A DNA stretch of 64,000 bases from Opitutia bacterium (GCA_016217545.1 JACRHT010000012.1:868001-932000), one strand, 5' to 3'; shown: positions 19,501-28,329, counted from the first letter of the stretch. Made by a program: numbers and translations. The notes: generated from the sequence alone by a model not told the origin.

Positions 19501-20185
19501 TCAATGCGACGTAGTTGAAATCGCCGGAGGTGCGGATGGAGCCGTAGCGGCCGACGCGGTTCTCGATCTTGTTCGAGTTCTTGAACGTCGCCGTGTTGAT
19601 GCTCGTGTTGATGATGCCCGCCGGGCTGCCCACGCCGAAGAGGATGGAGTTGGGGCCGCGCTGGAGGTCGACACGATCCACGATGTAGCCGTCCCACGGG
19701 ATCTCCGTCAGGAAGTAGTCGCGGGTGTTGTCGGCGGCGTCGAGGCCGCGGACGCGGGTGTTGTTGCTGGGGCGGAGGAGATTGCTGTTTTCGTTGTAGG
19801 TGGCGGCGCCGCCGGCGGCGGAGAAGTTACCGCGCACGCCCGCGACCTCGGTGTTGGTCGTGTAGACGAGCAGGTCCTGCTGGTTCTTGGAGCCTGTGTC
19901 CTGCAGGAACTGCGAGGTCACCACGCTGATCGCGGAGGCGACGTCCTTCAGTTCCGTGCGCACGCGCGTGCCGGCGAGCGTGCTGTTTGCGGTGTAGCCG
20001 ACGTCCTCGTCGGCGGTGACGACGAACGGCGAGAGCACCACGGTCTCGTCGGTCTTCTGGTCGCCCGTGGTGGGGGGCGAAGCGGGCGGCGTGCTCTGCG
20101 CGGAGGCGGAGTGCATTGCCGCGAGGGTCAGTGCGGACGTGACGCAAAGTGCGCGCAGCCGCAAGGATTGGCGGGACATGATCAT
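16586..20185 (-). CDS. Very large TonB-dependent receptor of the hemicellulose locus
   Basis: 1,199 residues from ATG 20185 (an ATG at 20179 is equally possible). Signal peptide LCVTSALTLAAMHSASAQ, TonB box region VVLSPFVVTADEDVGYTANS, plug domain at about 75-230 (ISVVTSQFLQD...VDRVDLQRGPNSILFGVGSP, AGIINTSIN), then a long 22-strand beta-barrel ending in the outer-membrane signature WQITNTFSF. It should import a large ligand across the outer membrane with TonB energy. The genes around it encode mannan and xyloglucan enzymes, and no SusD-like lipoprotein is present. Size exceeds usual receptors (700-1,000) because of long extracellular loops. It is a separate unit with its own AraC-type promoter and terminator. 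Confidence 0.92.
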   Translation of the reverse strand: MIMSRQSLRLRALCVTSALTLAAMHSASAQSTPPASPPTTGDQKTDETVVLSPFVVTADEDVGYTANSTLAGTRVRTELKDVASAISVVTSQFLQDTGSKNQQDLLVYTTNTEVAGVRGNFSAAGGAATYNENSNLLRPSNNTRVRGLDAADNTRDYFLTEIPWDGYIVDRVDLQRGPNSILFGVGSPAGIINTSINTATFKNSNKIENRVGRYGSIRTSGDFNYVALKNTLSFRAAFLDDDTKYQQKPAFNHDKRLFAAMRYEPRIFGEGAHTTIRANYENGNVNANRPRSLPPIDAITPWFQTGTTNGVANLNKLTLNPVTTWARYGENYNGTNAAYPWFREAFLGRMMSSNIAGFFDASSGGLFNQMPNYGTPLGRGSDGSIDTTIAGVPFARPWGIATFNNYARVAVPGGKYYSNVSLSDTSIFDFFNNLIDGDNKREWQDWDAANVAISQTFFNDRVGFEFVYDYQRYGDGQLSFLQGDQFALSVDINTHLIDGSANPNVGRPYVANSGQYGNAENYIDRDAKRLTAFADLNTEDYLGKNWVSKLLGRHVFTGLWSKDTKETDQRSFSRWASDPAFTTGLGLDNSIINGARQYDWIAYLGPSLLSKSSASGANLSRINSVINPNGNVNVRYFDSHWNSNVAFDAPYTYTTYDANGNPVSNTSTQSENPANYAGWRSGSFKMLNYENPADRASLYSSAQYAKNVIESKAFIWQAYLWDGTLVPTFGWRRDEITNESRQGKKLANDVSSTDYSLSTPNLQDVAGESKSWGVVLHSPRGLRAKLPFNSSLSLFANKSENFKADAPRGDIFGNQIDNPKAETKDYGVIISTLDDRLTFKITKYETKMQNATLQADSAGFSGNLYYAWALPYWGATHALAALDGIADPQLRQGNWGWPWNGIEGGDPVRIQAVVNDYFKSFPLTQAFADEYGLGLNIAAMRAATTNSQRYAAVPTYGVNGNGAAALGLQPAYGGRLKSFGSGPVASVDTTSKGVEFEITAQPTKNWSVAVNFSKTKATRDAISPTIDTWISTYTKFLAGDAGLIRLWGGDTLRKVWADNILAPYAVLQAQIGSQVPEISPWRFNAVTNYNFREGVLKDVNAGLAYRWEDKRILGYRYNKTKDVLDIDQPLYGPTDDHFDLWIGYQRRLTKKVGWRVQLNLRNVGEKTHLVPVNLQPDGTVALSRIQEGLGWQITNTFSF

Positions 20186-20276
20186 CGGGGTTTGGGGGTG
20201 TAGGAGTTGGGGGGCTCGGTCGCGCGGGGGCGAACCGTGCTGCGAACTCCGGACCGGAGGCTTTCGCAGCGTGCGC

Positions 20277-20330
20277 ACTATACCGCGCGACCGGGTCGCG
20301 GTGAATGAGTTCACTTGCACCGCAATTAAG
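20277..20330 (-). promoter_or_regulatory. Class II AraC-type promoter, site B (TonB receptor)
   Basis: On the minus strand: distal CTTAA (20326-20330), proximal AACTCATT (20304-20311) exactly 21 bp downstream, a 21-base spacer and a near-ideal -10, TATAGT (20277-20282). The predicted leader is about 85 bases. GTGAA and TTCAC (20301-20314) also form a small inverted repeat over the proximal site. Same geometry as sites A, C and D. Confidence 0.7.
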
Positions 20331-20345
20331 TCTTATTGCCGGGGT

Positions 20346-20361
20346 GATTTAACGCTACATG
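20346..20361. promoter_or_regulatory. Candidate LacI-type operator, copy 1 (upstream of the TonB receptor)
   Basis: GATTTAACGCTACATG shares its first 15 bases exactly with the sequence inside the GH31 promoter at 41906-41920. It is an imperfect palindrome around a central CG, as is typical of LacI-family operators. Here it lies just upstream of the AraC-type site of the receptor. The likely binder is the LacI-family protein encoded at 44292-45392. Confidence 0.5.
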
Positions 20362-20370
20362 CCCGGTAAA

Positions 20371-20386
20371 TGCCCCAGGAGGGGCA
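20371..20386 (-). terminator. Weak hairpin after the XylR-like gene
   Basis: TGCCCC, AGGA, GGGGCA form a 6-bp stem and 4-base loop 4 bases past the stop codon of the minus-strand regulator gene, followed on that strand by TTTACC. Short stem and short T-run, so termination of the GH130-to-regulator transcript here is plausible but not certain. Confidence 0.4.
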
Positions 20387-20390
20387 GACC

Positions 20391-21554
20391 TCATTGGATT
20401 CTCTTTGCTTCTGTTTTCCGGCGGAATTCTCCGGGGGAATCACCCGTCAGGCGCTTGAAGACCACACACATATACTCGACGTGCTCGAAGCCGGCGAGTT
20501 CGGCGATCTTCTTCAGGGGGAAGTCGGTTTCCATGAGCAGCTGGCGGATTTTCTGCACCTGGACGCGGCGGATTTCGGCCTGCGGGGAGCGGCCGAGGTG
20601 GCGGCGGAACTTCTTTTCCAGCTGGCTGCGCGAGGCGTGGGCGTGGCGCACCACTTCGTCGACGGTGAGGCCTTGCGTGGCGCGTTCGCGGATGATGCTG
20701 AGCGCGGCGGCGACATTGCGGTCGTCAATGGCGAGGACGTCGGAGGACGGGCGCGTGACCACGCCGATGGGCTCGATGCGTTCGTCGAGATCGGTGATGC
20801 GTTCGCCCGCGAGCATCGAGGCGAGGACTTCCGCGGCGCGGTAGCCGGACTGGAAGGCGTTCGGCGCGACGCTGCTGAGCGGCGGGTAGGCGAGCTCGCA
20901 ACGGATGGGATCGTTGTTGGCGCCGATGACGGCGATCTCCTCGGGCACGAGCATGCCGTGCGCGTGGGCCGCCGTGAGAATCTGGTTCGCCCGCAGGTCG
21001 AAGCACGCCATCACGCCGCAGGGTTTGGGCAGGCGCTTCAGCCAGTCGGAGAGGCCGCCGATTTGCTCGAGGTCCCAGGCGGGCGTGACGTCGCCGGGGT
21101 AGTGGATGTCGTGCAGGTGACAGGTGCGGCCGGCGAGCCGCAACGCCTCCATGAAGCCCTCGCGGCGTTCGCACGACCAACCGTCGTTGGAGAAGCCGGT
21201 GAAGCCGAAGTTCTGGAATCCGCGCTCGAGGAAATGCTCCGCGGCAAGGTGACCGATGGCGACGTTGTCGGGGCGGATTTTCGGCACGCCGGGGAAGCGC
21301 GGCACGTCGTTGAGGTCGACGAGTGGGATCTTTTGTCGGCGGCAAGTCTCGACGAGGCCCGGCGTGGTGTGGCGGCTGATGACGCCGTCCCATTGGTTGT
21401 GCTCGAGCCAGCGCGGATCGATCTCGGCGCGGGCTTGGTCGTCGTGGAACGCGGTCCAGATCTGGTGGGTGCGCTCGTAGTGCACGACGCCGCGGAGCAT
21501 GGCCATGCTCTCCTCGAAGCGATTCAGGAAAACGAGCAGCACTTGCGGACGCAC
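20391..21554 (-). CDS. XylR-type transcriptional regulator (LacI-like sensor plus AraC HTH)
   Basis: 387 residues from a GTG at 21554, chosen because it starts at VRPQVLLVF as in XylR proteins; a TTG at 21590 would add 12 residues. Residues about 5-270 form a periplasmic-binding-protein fold (WDGVISRHTTPGLVE, GFTGFSNDGWSCERREGFMEAL, EIAVIGANNDPIRCELAYPPLSSV). Residues about 280-385 form an AraC DNA-binding domain (LTVDEVVRHAHASRSQLEKK, then LKKIAELAGFEHVEYMCVVF). XylR itself binds xylose and activates class II promoters. This protein is last in the GH130-GH2-MFS-MFS operon, 52 bases after the symporter (16 if the TTG is used). It is the best candidate to bind the four CTCA-type promoters of the locus. 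The ligand is probably a sugar released from mannan. Confidence 0.9.
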   Translation of the reverse strand: MRPQVLLVFLNRFEESMAMLRGVVHYERTHQIWTAFHDDQARAEIDPRWLEHNQWDGVISRHTTPGLVETCRRQKIPLVDLNDVPRFPGVPKIRPDNVAIGHLAAEHFLERGFQNFGFTGFSNDGWSCERREGFMEALRLAGRTCHLHDIHYPGDVTPAWDLEQIGGLSDWLKRLPKPCGVMACFDLRANQILTAAHAHGMLVPEEIAVIGANNDPIRCELAYPPLSSVAPNAFQSGYRAAEVLASMLAGERITDLDERIEPIGVVTRPSSDVLAIDDRNVAAALSIIRERATQGLTVDEVVRHAHASRSQLEKKFRRHLGRSPQAEIRRVQVQKIRQLLMETDFPLKKIAELAGFEHVEYMCVVFKRLTGDSPGEFRRKTEAKRIQ

Positions 21555-21606
21555 GGGCCGGAGAGTTAGTTCGGCGCGCGTGTTTCGCAAGCCGCGAGGT
21601 GCACGG

Positions 21607-23031
21607 CTAGGTCGCGGCCGTTTCGCGTTGGGCGCGGCGCGCGGTCAGGTCGGTGTTGATCGCGGCCATGCGGGCCTCGTTCAGCGGGTAGAAGAGGAAG
21701 ATCACGAGCGAGAGCACGCCGAGCGCGGCGGGATAGATGCTCATGAGGCGGACGAGGCTCTCTTTCACCGCGGCGGAGGGGAGCACGTTGGCCTGGAAGC
21801 CGACGAACTGGAGCAACTGGAACGCGAGGTAGGCGGCCAGCGCCCAGCCGAATTTCTGGCTCATGGTCGAGGCGGAGAACACGAGGGCGGTGGTGCGGCG
21901 GCCGCTCTTCCATTCGCCGTAGTCGGCGGTGTCGGCATACATCGCCCACATCAGCACCGGCAGCGGCGCGCCGAGGAAACTGCCGACGATCTCGAGCACG
22001 AAGATCGCGCCGAGCTGGCCGGGTTGGAGGAACAGGTAGGCGACGGTCGTGAGAATCTGCAGCGTGAAGAGCGCGATGAAGAGGCCCTTCTTCGGGAAGC
22101 GGCCGACGATGAACGTCACGAGCAGCACGCCCGCGACCGAAGCGGCCTGTCCGAGCGTGTTGAACGCCGACAGCAAGCCTTCGAGCGCGAACGGACGGCC
22201 CAGGAAAGTGAGCGGCTGATCGGGCGCGCCGTTGTAGAGGTAGTATTTGAAGTAGTGCGCCGAGACGGAGCTGCGCAGCGCGACGAACAGGATCCACGTG
22301 AGCGTCGTGCAGAGCAGGAGCACCCAGGCGTTGTTCGCGAGAAGGAACTTGATGTCGCGGGCGACGGAGGTGTTTTCCTCGGGCGCGGGTTTGATGCGCT
22401 CCTTCGTGCCGAAGACGGTCACGAGGAAAAAGCCGATCGCGACGACGCCGACGATCGTGAACGCGAGTTGCCAGCCGAGCTGCGGGTTCTTGTCGCCGCC
22501 GAGCGCTGAGACCATCGGGAGCAGCGTCGCGGAGATGACCATGCCGGCGGAGAACGCGAAGATGAACTTGATCGACGAGAGGCGTGTGCGCTCGACGGCG
22601 TCGTTGGTCATCACGCCCATCAGCGCCGTGTAGGGGATGTTCACGGTGGTGTAGAGCATCATCAGGCCGTTGTAGGTCAGGTAGGCCCAGATGAGTTTGC
22701 CGCTCGGTCCGAAGCCGGGCGTCGTGAACGTGAGCACGCCGAAGATCGCGAAGGGCACGCAGCCGAAGAGGATGAACGGCCGGAATTTTCCCCAGCGCGT
22801 CTCGGTGCGATCGGCGAACATGCCGATGATCGGATCGTTCACGCCGTCCCAAATGCGGCTCACGAGCAACATCGTCGCCAGCGCGCCCGCCGTGATGCCG
22901 AACACCTCCGTGTAGAAGAACGGCAGGTATTTCATGAACGTCTGCCAATACAGCACCGACGCGAAGTCGCCGCAGCCGAACGCGAGCATTTCGCGCAGCG
23001 GGAGTTTGTTCTGGGAAACGGGAGCGGACAT
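21607..23031 (-). CDS. GPH-family sugar:cation symporter (MFS)
   Basis: 474 residues, about 12 hydrophobic helices. Family motifs: REMLAFGCGDFASVLYWQTF at the N-terminus, IWDGVNDPIIGMFADRTETR WGKFRPFILFG in the first cytoplasmic loop region, and DTADYGEWKSGRRTTALVFS in the second half, all typical of glycoside-pentoside-hexuronide:cation symporters. It imports a mono- or oligosaccharide over the inner membrane. Third gene of the GH130-GH2-MFS-MFS-regulator unit, 33 bases after the other symporter. It is clearly diverged from the neighbouring symporter, so the two probably carry different sugars. Confidence 0.9.
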   Translation of the reverse strand: MSAPVSQNKLPLREMLAFGCGDFASVLYWQTFMKYLPFFYTEVFGITAGALATMLLVSRIWDGVNDPIIGMFADRTETRWGKFRPFILFGCVPFAIFGVLTFTTPGFGPSGKLIWAYLTYNGLMMLYTTVNIPYTALMGVMTNDAVERTRLSSIKFIFAFSAGMVISATLLPMVSALGGDKNPQLGWQLAFTIVGVVAIGFFLVTVFGTKERIKPAPEENTSVARDIKFLLANNAWVLLLCTTLTWILFVALRSSVSAHYFKYYLYNGAPDQPLTFLGRPFALEGLLSAFNTLGQAASVAGVLLVTFIVGRFPKKGLFIALFTLQILTTVAYLFLQPGQLGAIFVLEIVGSFLGAPLPVLMWAMYADTADYGEWKSGRRTTALVFSASTMSQKFGWALAAYLAFQLLQFVGFQANVLPSAAVKESLVRLMSIYPAALGVLSLVIFLFYPLNEARMAAINTDLTARRAQRETAAT

Positions 23032-23064
23032 GGCGGACGGCGGGGTTGGGGAAGCGTGGAGAAA

Positions 23065-24642
23065 TCAGACCTGGCCGCGCCGCGCCTCGAGTGCGGTGCG
23101 GACTTCGGCCATCTTTTCCTGCGTGAGGCCGAGGCGCGCGAGCAGGATGAAGGCGACGAGCAGCCCGGCGACCGGCACTGCGGCGAGCAGGAAGCGAATG
23201 GTGAAGATCGTCTGCGCGGACTGGTTGCCGCCGAGCGCGGCGTCGAAGCCGGTGAGCGCGAGCACCTCGCTCGTGAGCCAGCCCGCGATCGCCATGCCGA
23301 ACTTCATGATCCACGCGCCGCACGCCGAGAACGCGCCCTCGCGGCGTTTGCCGGACTCGAGTTCGTCGTAGTCCATCACGTCCGCGCCGATCGAGCTGTA
23401 GATCATCCAGAAACCCGCGCTCGTGAACGCGATCAGGCCGGACGCGAACACCTGCAGCCAGCGCACCTCGGGCGTGTAGAGCCACCACGTGGCGATGAAC
23501 ACGGCCATGGCGGAGAGCTGCACGGCCATCATGCCGGTTTTCTTGCCGAGCCGGCGCGCGAGCGTCGCGTAGACCGGGATGCCGAGGAAGCCGAACACCA
23601 TTCCCGAAAGGCCCATCCAGAAATTCCACGTGCCCGCGGCCGCGACGTCGCCTTGGCAGACGTAGTAAACCGTCGCGTAGTAGCCAAAGGTGCCGACGAG
23701 CGCCGTGCCCGAGCCGTAGGCGAGCGCCATGCAGAGGTTCGCGCGGAAGGGCCGGCAGCGCAGGGCGAGCACGAGCGTCTCCATGATCGTGACGCGCTCC
23801 TGATTGCGGCCCACGACGAGTTTCTCGTAGTAGCGCTCGCGGAGCAGGAAGAACATCACGACGCCCGCGACGATCATCACACTGCCGAGGAGCACCGTGT
23901 AGACCTGCGCGCCGAGGAGAATGTTGGGCTTCGCGCCCGCCACCGGCGGCAGCCAGCCGAAGAGCGTCTGCGCGAGTTGGCCGAGGCGGGGAAAATCCAG
24001 ATGCAACACCCCGCCGAACACGTGCGCGAACCACGCGCCGGTCTGGTGCGCGAGCGTCGCGAGGCGCGCCGGCACGTCGGCCCAGCTCGCCGCGACCCAC
24101 ACTCCCGCCGTCGTGAACGCTGCGGCGGCGAACATCGCGACCTCGGGCACTTTTTGGCAGACGCTGCGGAAAGCCGCGAGCGCCGTGCGCTCGTGGTAGT
24201 CGGGCGTGAGCTCCGCGCCGATGCTCAGGAACGGCATGTAGAAGCAGCTCATGATCGGCACGAACACCGCGAGCGTCGCCACCATGAACCAGAAATACTG
24301 CACCTCGCTCCAGCCGGGGCGCGCCGCGAAGAGCAGTGGCAATGCGAAGCCCGATAGCACGGAGCCGACGAGGATGAACGGCCGGCGGCGACCGAAGCGC
24401 GTGCGGGTGTTGTCTGACCACCAGCCGAAGACGGAGTCGCAGATGGCTTCGAAGAACAGTTTGACCAGCAGCGCGCGGCCGATCCACGCCGGCGACACAC
24501 CAAGATAGATGTTGAAAACTTGGTAGGCCATCCCGACGTAGAGCCAGTGGCCCCACATGTCGTGGACGGAGCCGAGGCCCATGCCGAATTTCTGGGCGAG
24601 CGGCACGCGATCGCCGGCGGCGGTGGGGGAAATCTGGCTCAT
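23065..24642 (-). CDS. GPH-family sugar:cation symporter (MFS), paralogue of the 34.2-kb gene
   Basis: 525 residues. N-terminus PLAQKFGMGLGSVHDMWGHW, then SVFGWWSDNTRTRFGRRRPF, the GPH loop motif, about 12 helices and an end reading LTQEKMAEVRTALEARRGQV. It is a close relative of the symporter at 34240-35742, which shares DMWGHWLY, GWWSDNTRTR and the ALEARRGQV-like end. Located between the GH2 mannosidase (44 bases upstream) and the second symporter. Expected to import oligosaccharides for the cytoplasmic GH130 and GH2 enzymes. Substrate inferred from context only. Confidence 0.9.
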   Translation of the reverse strand: MSQISPTAAGDRVPLAQKFGMGLGSVHDMWGHWLYVGMAYQVFNIYLGVSPAWIGRALLVKLFFEAICDSVFGWWSDNTRTRFGRRRPFILVGSVLSGFALPLLFAARPGWSEVQYFWFMVATLAVFVPIMSCFYMPFLSIGAELTPDYHERTALAAFRSVCQKVPEVAMFAAAAFTTAGVWVAASWADVPARLATLAHQTGAWFAHVFGGVLHLDFPRLGQLAQTLFGWLPPVAGAKPNILLGAQVYTVLLGSVMIVAGVVMFFLLRERYYEKLVVGRNQERVTIMETLVLALRCRPFRANLCMALAYGSGTALVGTFGYYATVYYVCQGDVAAAGTWNFWMGLSGMVFGFLGIPVYATLARRLGKKTGMMAVQLSAMAVFIATWWLYTPEVRWLQVFASGLIAFTSAGFWMIYSSIGADVMDYDELESGKRREGAFSACGAWIMKFGMAIAGWLTSEVLALTGFDAALGGNQSAQTIFTIRFLLAAVPVAGLLVAFILLARLGLTQEKMAEVRTALEARRGQV

Positions 24643-24685
24643 GGGGTGGGGTGTGGTGGAAACAGGGGCGCGGAGAGCGCGGACG

Positions 24686-27181
24686 CTAGTAGGTGTCGAC
24701 GAGCGACCGCCACTGCAGCGCCTCGCGCAGCCGCGCGAGCGTGATCGGCCGGGCGAAGTCGAGGGTGACGGTCTTCGCTTCGCGCGGGTAGAGTTCGAAG
24801 TAGTTGTCGCTCGCCTTGTGCGCGAGGCCGGGCAGCTCGAACGCGAAGCGGTGCTGGAAAACCGGCGAGAGGAACGACACCTGCGCCTGCCGCGGATGCA
24901 GCAGCTCCGTGCGCACCTGTGTGGCGGCGCGCGGCAGGTCCATGAAGCGCGGCGCGGTGAGGAAAACCGTGTCCTCGCTCACGCAGGTGCCTTCGACGTC
25001 GAGCGCCACGCGCAGGTAAAGCGAGCCGCGACCGTGTTCGGCGATGGGCTTGGCGAGATCGAGCGTCTGCTGGCGCACGCTCTCGCCGTAGCGGAGCGCG
25101 ACTTTCTTTTCGCCGTTGAGCACGATCTTGCCGGCGACGGTGAAGAGGTCCCACCGCAACACGCCGCGCGCCGGAGCGGGGGCGTCGTAGATGGTGTGGA
25201 GATGCACCTCGTGCACGGTGGAGCGGCGGTAGTTGCCGATGCCGGCGATCTCGTCTCCGGGCAGATGCGCCGACACGAGGGCCGGGGCGAAGAAGCGCCG
25301 CGCGACGTAATGCAGCGCGCGCCAGCGGCCGGTGAACTCGATCGAACTCCATGAGGCGACGGGCCAGCAGTCGTTGAGCTGCCAGTAGAGCGCGCCCTGG
25401 CAGTGCGGCATGAGGCGGCGGTAGTGCTCGACGCCCGTCTGCATGCAATAGGCCTGATTGAGCTGCGAGAGGTAGATGAGGTCTTCCTGCGTGCGCGGGA
25501 ACCGATAGCGGCGCGACACGTAGTCGAGGATCACCTGGTTGCCGCCCCGGTTCTTCTGATGGTTCTCCATCGCGGCGCCGAAAACGTTGCGGTCCGCGGG
25601 CGGGCAGAAGGTGGCCTGGGTTTCGGGCGAGCAGTAACTCTGCATGCCGAACTCCGAAACGAAACGGAAACGCCACTTCTCGTAATCCTTCACCGGATGA
25701 CGCGCGTGCCACACGTCCCAGTAATGCGTGTCGCCGTGCTTCTCGCCGTCGGCGTGGCGGAAGCCGCCGTCGGGGCGATGCGGCGACGACGGCCAGTAGG
25801 GCGTCACGCCGTCGTGCGCGGCCACGACGGCGGGGAGCGCCTCGTCGAAGAGCGCGGCGTAGGCGGCGCGGTTGGCGGGCAGGTCGAGCAGCGGCGGGTT
25901 GCTTTGCGCGGGGTCCTTGTTGAGCGCCTCGATCTCGTTGTTGCCGCACCAGAGCGCCAGGCAGGCGCGGTGGCGGAGACGGCGGACCTGTTGCTCGGCT
26001 TCGGTCTTCACGCTGCGGACGAAGTCGCGGTCGCCCGGATAGATCGCGCAGGCGAACATGAAATCCTGCCAGACGAGCAGGCCGAGTTCGTCGCACAGGT
26101 CGTAGAACTCCTCGTGTTCGTAGATGCCGCCGCCCCAGACGCGGATCATGTTCATGTGCGCCTCGACCGCGCTGCGCAGATCGCGCTCGTAGTCGGAGCG
26201 TTTCAGCGTGGTGACGAAGGCGTGCGCGGGGATCCAGTTGGCACCCTTGGCGAAAATGACCCGGCCGTTGACCTTGAACTGGAACGTCTCGCCCGCCGCG
26301 TCGGCGTGGCGGTCGAGCTCGATCGTCCGCAAGCCCACGCGGTGCACGCGCGCGCCGATCGGCGTGCCATCGGCGCGGCGAATCTCGATCGCGAGCGTGT
26401 AGAGCGGTTGCGCGCCGTGGCCGTTGGGCCACCAGAGCTGCGGGTGATCGATGACGATGCGCGTGCCCACGCCTTCGGCGACGACGATGCCGCTGAGCTT
26501 GAGCCGGTAGTGGCAGGTGGCGGAGCGATCGGCGCGGGCGAGCTCGGGCGCGAGCGCGAGCGTGACGGGGCCGTCGGCGGCGTGTTCCTGCGTGATGCGC
26601 ACACCGAGCAGGCGGTTCTGGCTCCAGCCTTCGAGACGGAGGTCGCGCCAGATGCCGGCGGTGACGAAGCGCGGGCCCCAGTCCCAGCCGAATTGGCACT
26701 GCTGCTTGCGGATGACTTGGCTGCGGCCGACGGGGTCGTTGAACTCCTTCGGTGCGTGGGTGCGGCGCGTGCGGCGGATGTAGGCCATCGCGCTGTCGAA
26801 GCGGATCGTGAGTTCGTTGGCGCCGGCGCGGAGCAGTTTCTTCACGTCCCACCGGTGCGCGATGAACATGTTGGCCGTGCGCGCGACCTTGCGGCCGTTG
26901 AGCGTGACGGTGGCGATCGTGTCGAGGCCGTCCGCGACGAGTTCGACGTTATCCTCGGCGAGCAGCTCGGCGGAAACGTGCAGTTTCGCGGTGTATTCCC
27001 AGTCGTGTTCCTCGATCCATTGGAGGTCGAGTTCGTTGGTGCCCCAGAACGGATCGGGGATGAGTTCGTGGCGGCGGAGATCGGTGTGGACGCAGCCGGG
27101 CACGATGGCTTCGCGCCACGGACCGCCGGCGGTCGCGTCGCGGAAGCGCCACGGCGCGGTGTTGAGCGGGAGTTGCTGCAT
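24686..27181 (-). CDS. GH2 beta-mannosidase
   Basis: 831 residues, no signal peptide, hence cytoplasmic. N-terminal sugar-binding beta domain (VPGCVHTDLRRHELIPDPFW, typical of beta-mannosidases), an Ig-like domain, then a TIM barrel. The acid/base E416 is in WCGNNEIE and the nucleophile E510 in FVSEFGMQSY; HYWDVWHARHPVKDYEK between them is also family-typical. It releases mannose from the non-reducing ends of beta-1,4-manno-oligosaccharides. It starts 21 bases after the GH130 stop and both should act on the same imported oligosaccharides: one by hydrolysis, one by phosphorolysis. Confidence 0.93.
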   Translation of the reverse strand: MQQLPLNTAPWRFRDATAGGPWREAIVPGCVHTDLRRHELIPDPFWGTNELDLQWIEEHDWEYTAKLHVSAELLAEDNVELVADGLDTIATVTLNGRKVARTANMFIAHRWDVKKLLRAGANELTIRFDSAMAYIRRTRRTHAPKEFNDPVGRSQVIRKQQCQFGWDWGPRFVTAGIWRDLRLEGWSQNRLLGVRITQEHAADGPVTLALAPELARADRSATCHYRLKLSGIVVAEGVGTRIVIDHPQLWWPNGHGAQPLYTLAIEIRRADGTPIGARVHRVGLRTIELDRHADAAGETFQFKVNGRVIFAKGANWIPAHAFVTTLKRSDYERDLRSAVEAHMNMIRVWGGGIYEHEEFYDLCDELGLLVWQDFMFACAIYPGDRDFVRSVKTEAEQQVRRLRHRACLALWCGNNEIEALNKDPAQSNPPLLDLPANRAAYAALFDEALPAVVAAHDGVTPYWPSSPHRPDGGFRHADGEKHGDTHYWDVWHARHPVKDYEKWRFRFVSEFGMQSYCSPETQATFCPPADRNVFGAAMENHQKNRGGNQVILDYVSRRYRFPRTQEDLIYLSQLNQAYCMQTGVEHYRRLMPHCQGALYWQLNDCWPVASWSSIEFTGRWRALHYVARRFFAPALVSAHLPGDEIAGIGNYRRSTVHEVHLHTIYDAPAPARGVLRWDLFTVAGKIVLNGEKKVALRYGESVRQQTLDLAKPIAEHGRGSLYLRVALDVEGTCVSEDTVFLTAPRFMDLPRAATQVRTELLHPRQAQVSFLSPVFQHRFAFELPGLAHKASDNYFELYPREAKTVTLDFARPITLARLREALQWRSLVDTY

Positions 27182-27202
27182 GGCGGCGGAGCGGGAGCGC
27201 CG

Positions 27203-28192
27203 TCAGCGCTGCAAGGGGTTTTCCTTGATGAACTGGATCACGTCCTGCGCCGTGCAGAAGCACAGCGCGGAGAACGTGTCGGCCGCGCCGTAGTAGATCG
27301 CGATGCGGCCGGTGGCGGCGTCGCAGAGGCAGCCGACGGGGAAGCACACGCCGGGGACGAAGCCGGAGAGTTCATACGGCGCCTCGGGGCAGAGCAGCGC
27401 CTGGTTCGCGGAGGCGATGACTTTCCACGGTTGATCGAGGTCGAGCAGCGCGGCGCTCATCGAGTAGACGAAGCCGTTACAAGTGCTCGTGACCGCGTGG
27501 TAGAAGAGCAACCAGCCTTCGCTGGTCTCGATGGGCGACGGACCGGCGCCGACCTTGACGCCTTGGAACCACGGCCAGCCGCGGCCCATGACGTGCCGGT
27601 GTTTGCCCCAATAGACCATGTCGGGCGACTCGGAGATGAAGATGTCGCCGAAGGGCGTGTGTGCCGTGTCGGACGGGCGCGAGAACATCAGATACTTGCC
27701 GTTGACCTTGCGCGGGAAGAGCACGCCGTTGCGGTTGTAGGGCAGGAAGGCGTTCTCGAGCTGCTCGAAGTGCACGAAGTCCTTCGTCTTCGCGATGCCG
27801 ATGGTGGGGCCGTGGTAGCCGTTGCACCAGGTGACGTAGTGCGTGTCGTCGATCAGCGTGACGCGCGGATCGTAGGCGTATTCGTGGCGGCGCACCTCGG
27901 GGTCGTCGCACTGGAAATCGATTGGCTTGGGCTCGAAGGTGAACTTGAAGCCGTCCGCGCTGCGGCCGACGTGGAGATGCGGCACGCGGTCCATGCCCTC
28001 GGTGCGGAACACGCCGATGAAACCGCCCTGCCACGGCACGACGGCGCTGTTGTAGATGCCGGTGACGCGGGGCAGCGGGCGGCGGCCGATGACCGGGTTG
28101 GCGTCGTAGCGCCAGACGAGGTCCGGGTTGCCGGCCGGGCGGGGCTGCCACGGAATGTTGGGGAGAGCGGGACCGACGATCTTGAGTTGCAT
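27203..28192 (-). CDS. GH130 beta-mannoside phosphorylase
   Basis: 329 residues, no signal peptide. Five-bladed beta-propeller pattern of GH130: NPDLVWRYDANPVIGRRPLP, YNSAVVPWQGGFIGVFRTEG, YDPRVTLIDDTHYVTWCNGY, GPSPIETSEGWLLFYHAV and IYYGAADTFSAL. Members cleave beta-mannosides with phosphate, giving mannose-1-phosphate, or hydrolyse them. Substrate preference (mannobiose, longer oligosaccharides or Man-Glc) cannot be read from sequence alone. First gene of the five-gene unit with beta-mannosidase, two symporters and the XylR-like regulator, under an AraC-type promoter. Confidence 0.92.
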   Translation of the reverse strand: MQLKIVGPALPNIPWQPRPAGNPDLVWRYDANPVIGRRPLPRVTGIYNSAVVPWQGGFIGVFRTEGMDRVPHLHVGRSADGFKFTFEPKPIDFQCDDPEVRRHEYAYDPRVTLIDDTHYVTWCNGYHGPTIGIAKTKDFVHFEQLENAFLPYNRNGVLFPRKVNGKYLMFSRPSDTAHTPFGDIFISESPDMVYWGKHRHVMGRGWPWFQGVKVGAGPSPIETSEGWLLFYHAVTSTCNGFVYSMSAALLDLDQPWKVIASANQALLCPEAPYELSGFVPGVCFPVGCLCDAATGRIAIYYGAADTFSALCFCTAQDVIQFIKENPLQR

Positions 28193-28275
28193 AGCTAACA
28201 GGAGGGGCGGACGCCCGACGGCTCCGTGGGGTGCCGGCGGCCGAGCGATGGAAGGGGTGGGAAAACTACGGTGAC

Positions 28276-28329
28276 AGTCTACGCGGTGCGCGCGCCGCCG
28301 TTAATGAGTTTTATTGTTCGCCACTTGAG
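28276..28329 (-). promoter_or_regulatory. Class II AraC-type promoter, site C (GH130 operon)
   Basis: On the minus strand: distal CTCAA (28325-28329), proximal AACTCATT (28303-28310) exactly 21 bp downstream, a 21-base spacer and the -10 box TAGACT (28276-28281). The distal half lies inside the 3' end of the GH39 gene, whose stop codon is at 28311-28313. The predicted leader is about 77 bases. Same geometry as sites A, B and D. Confidence 0.7.
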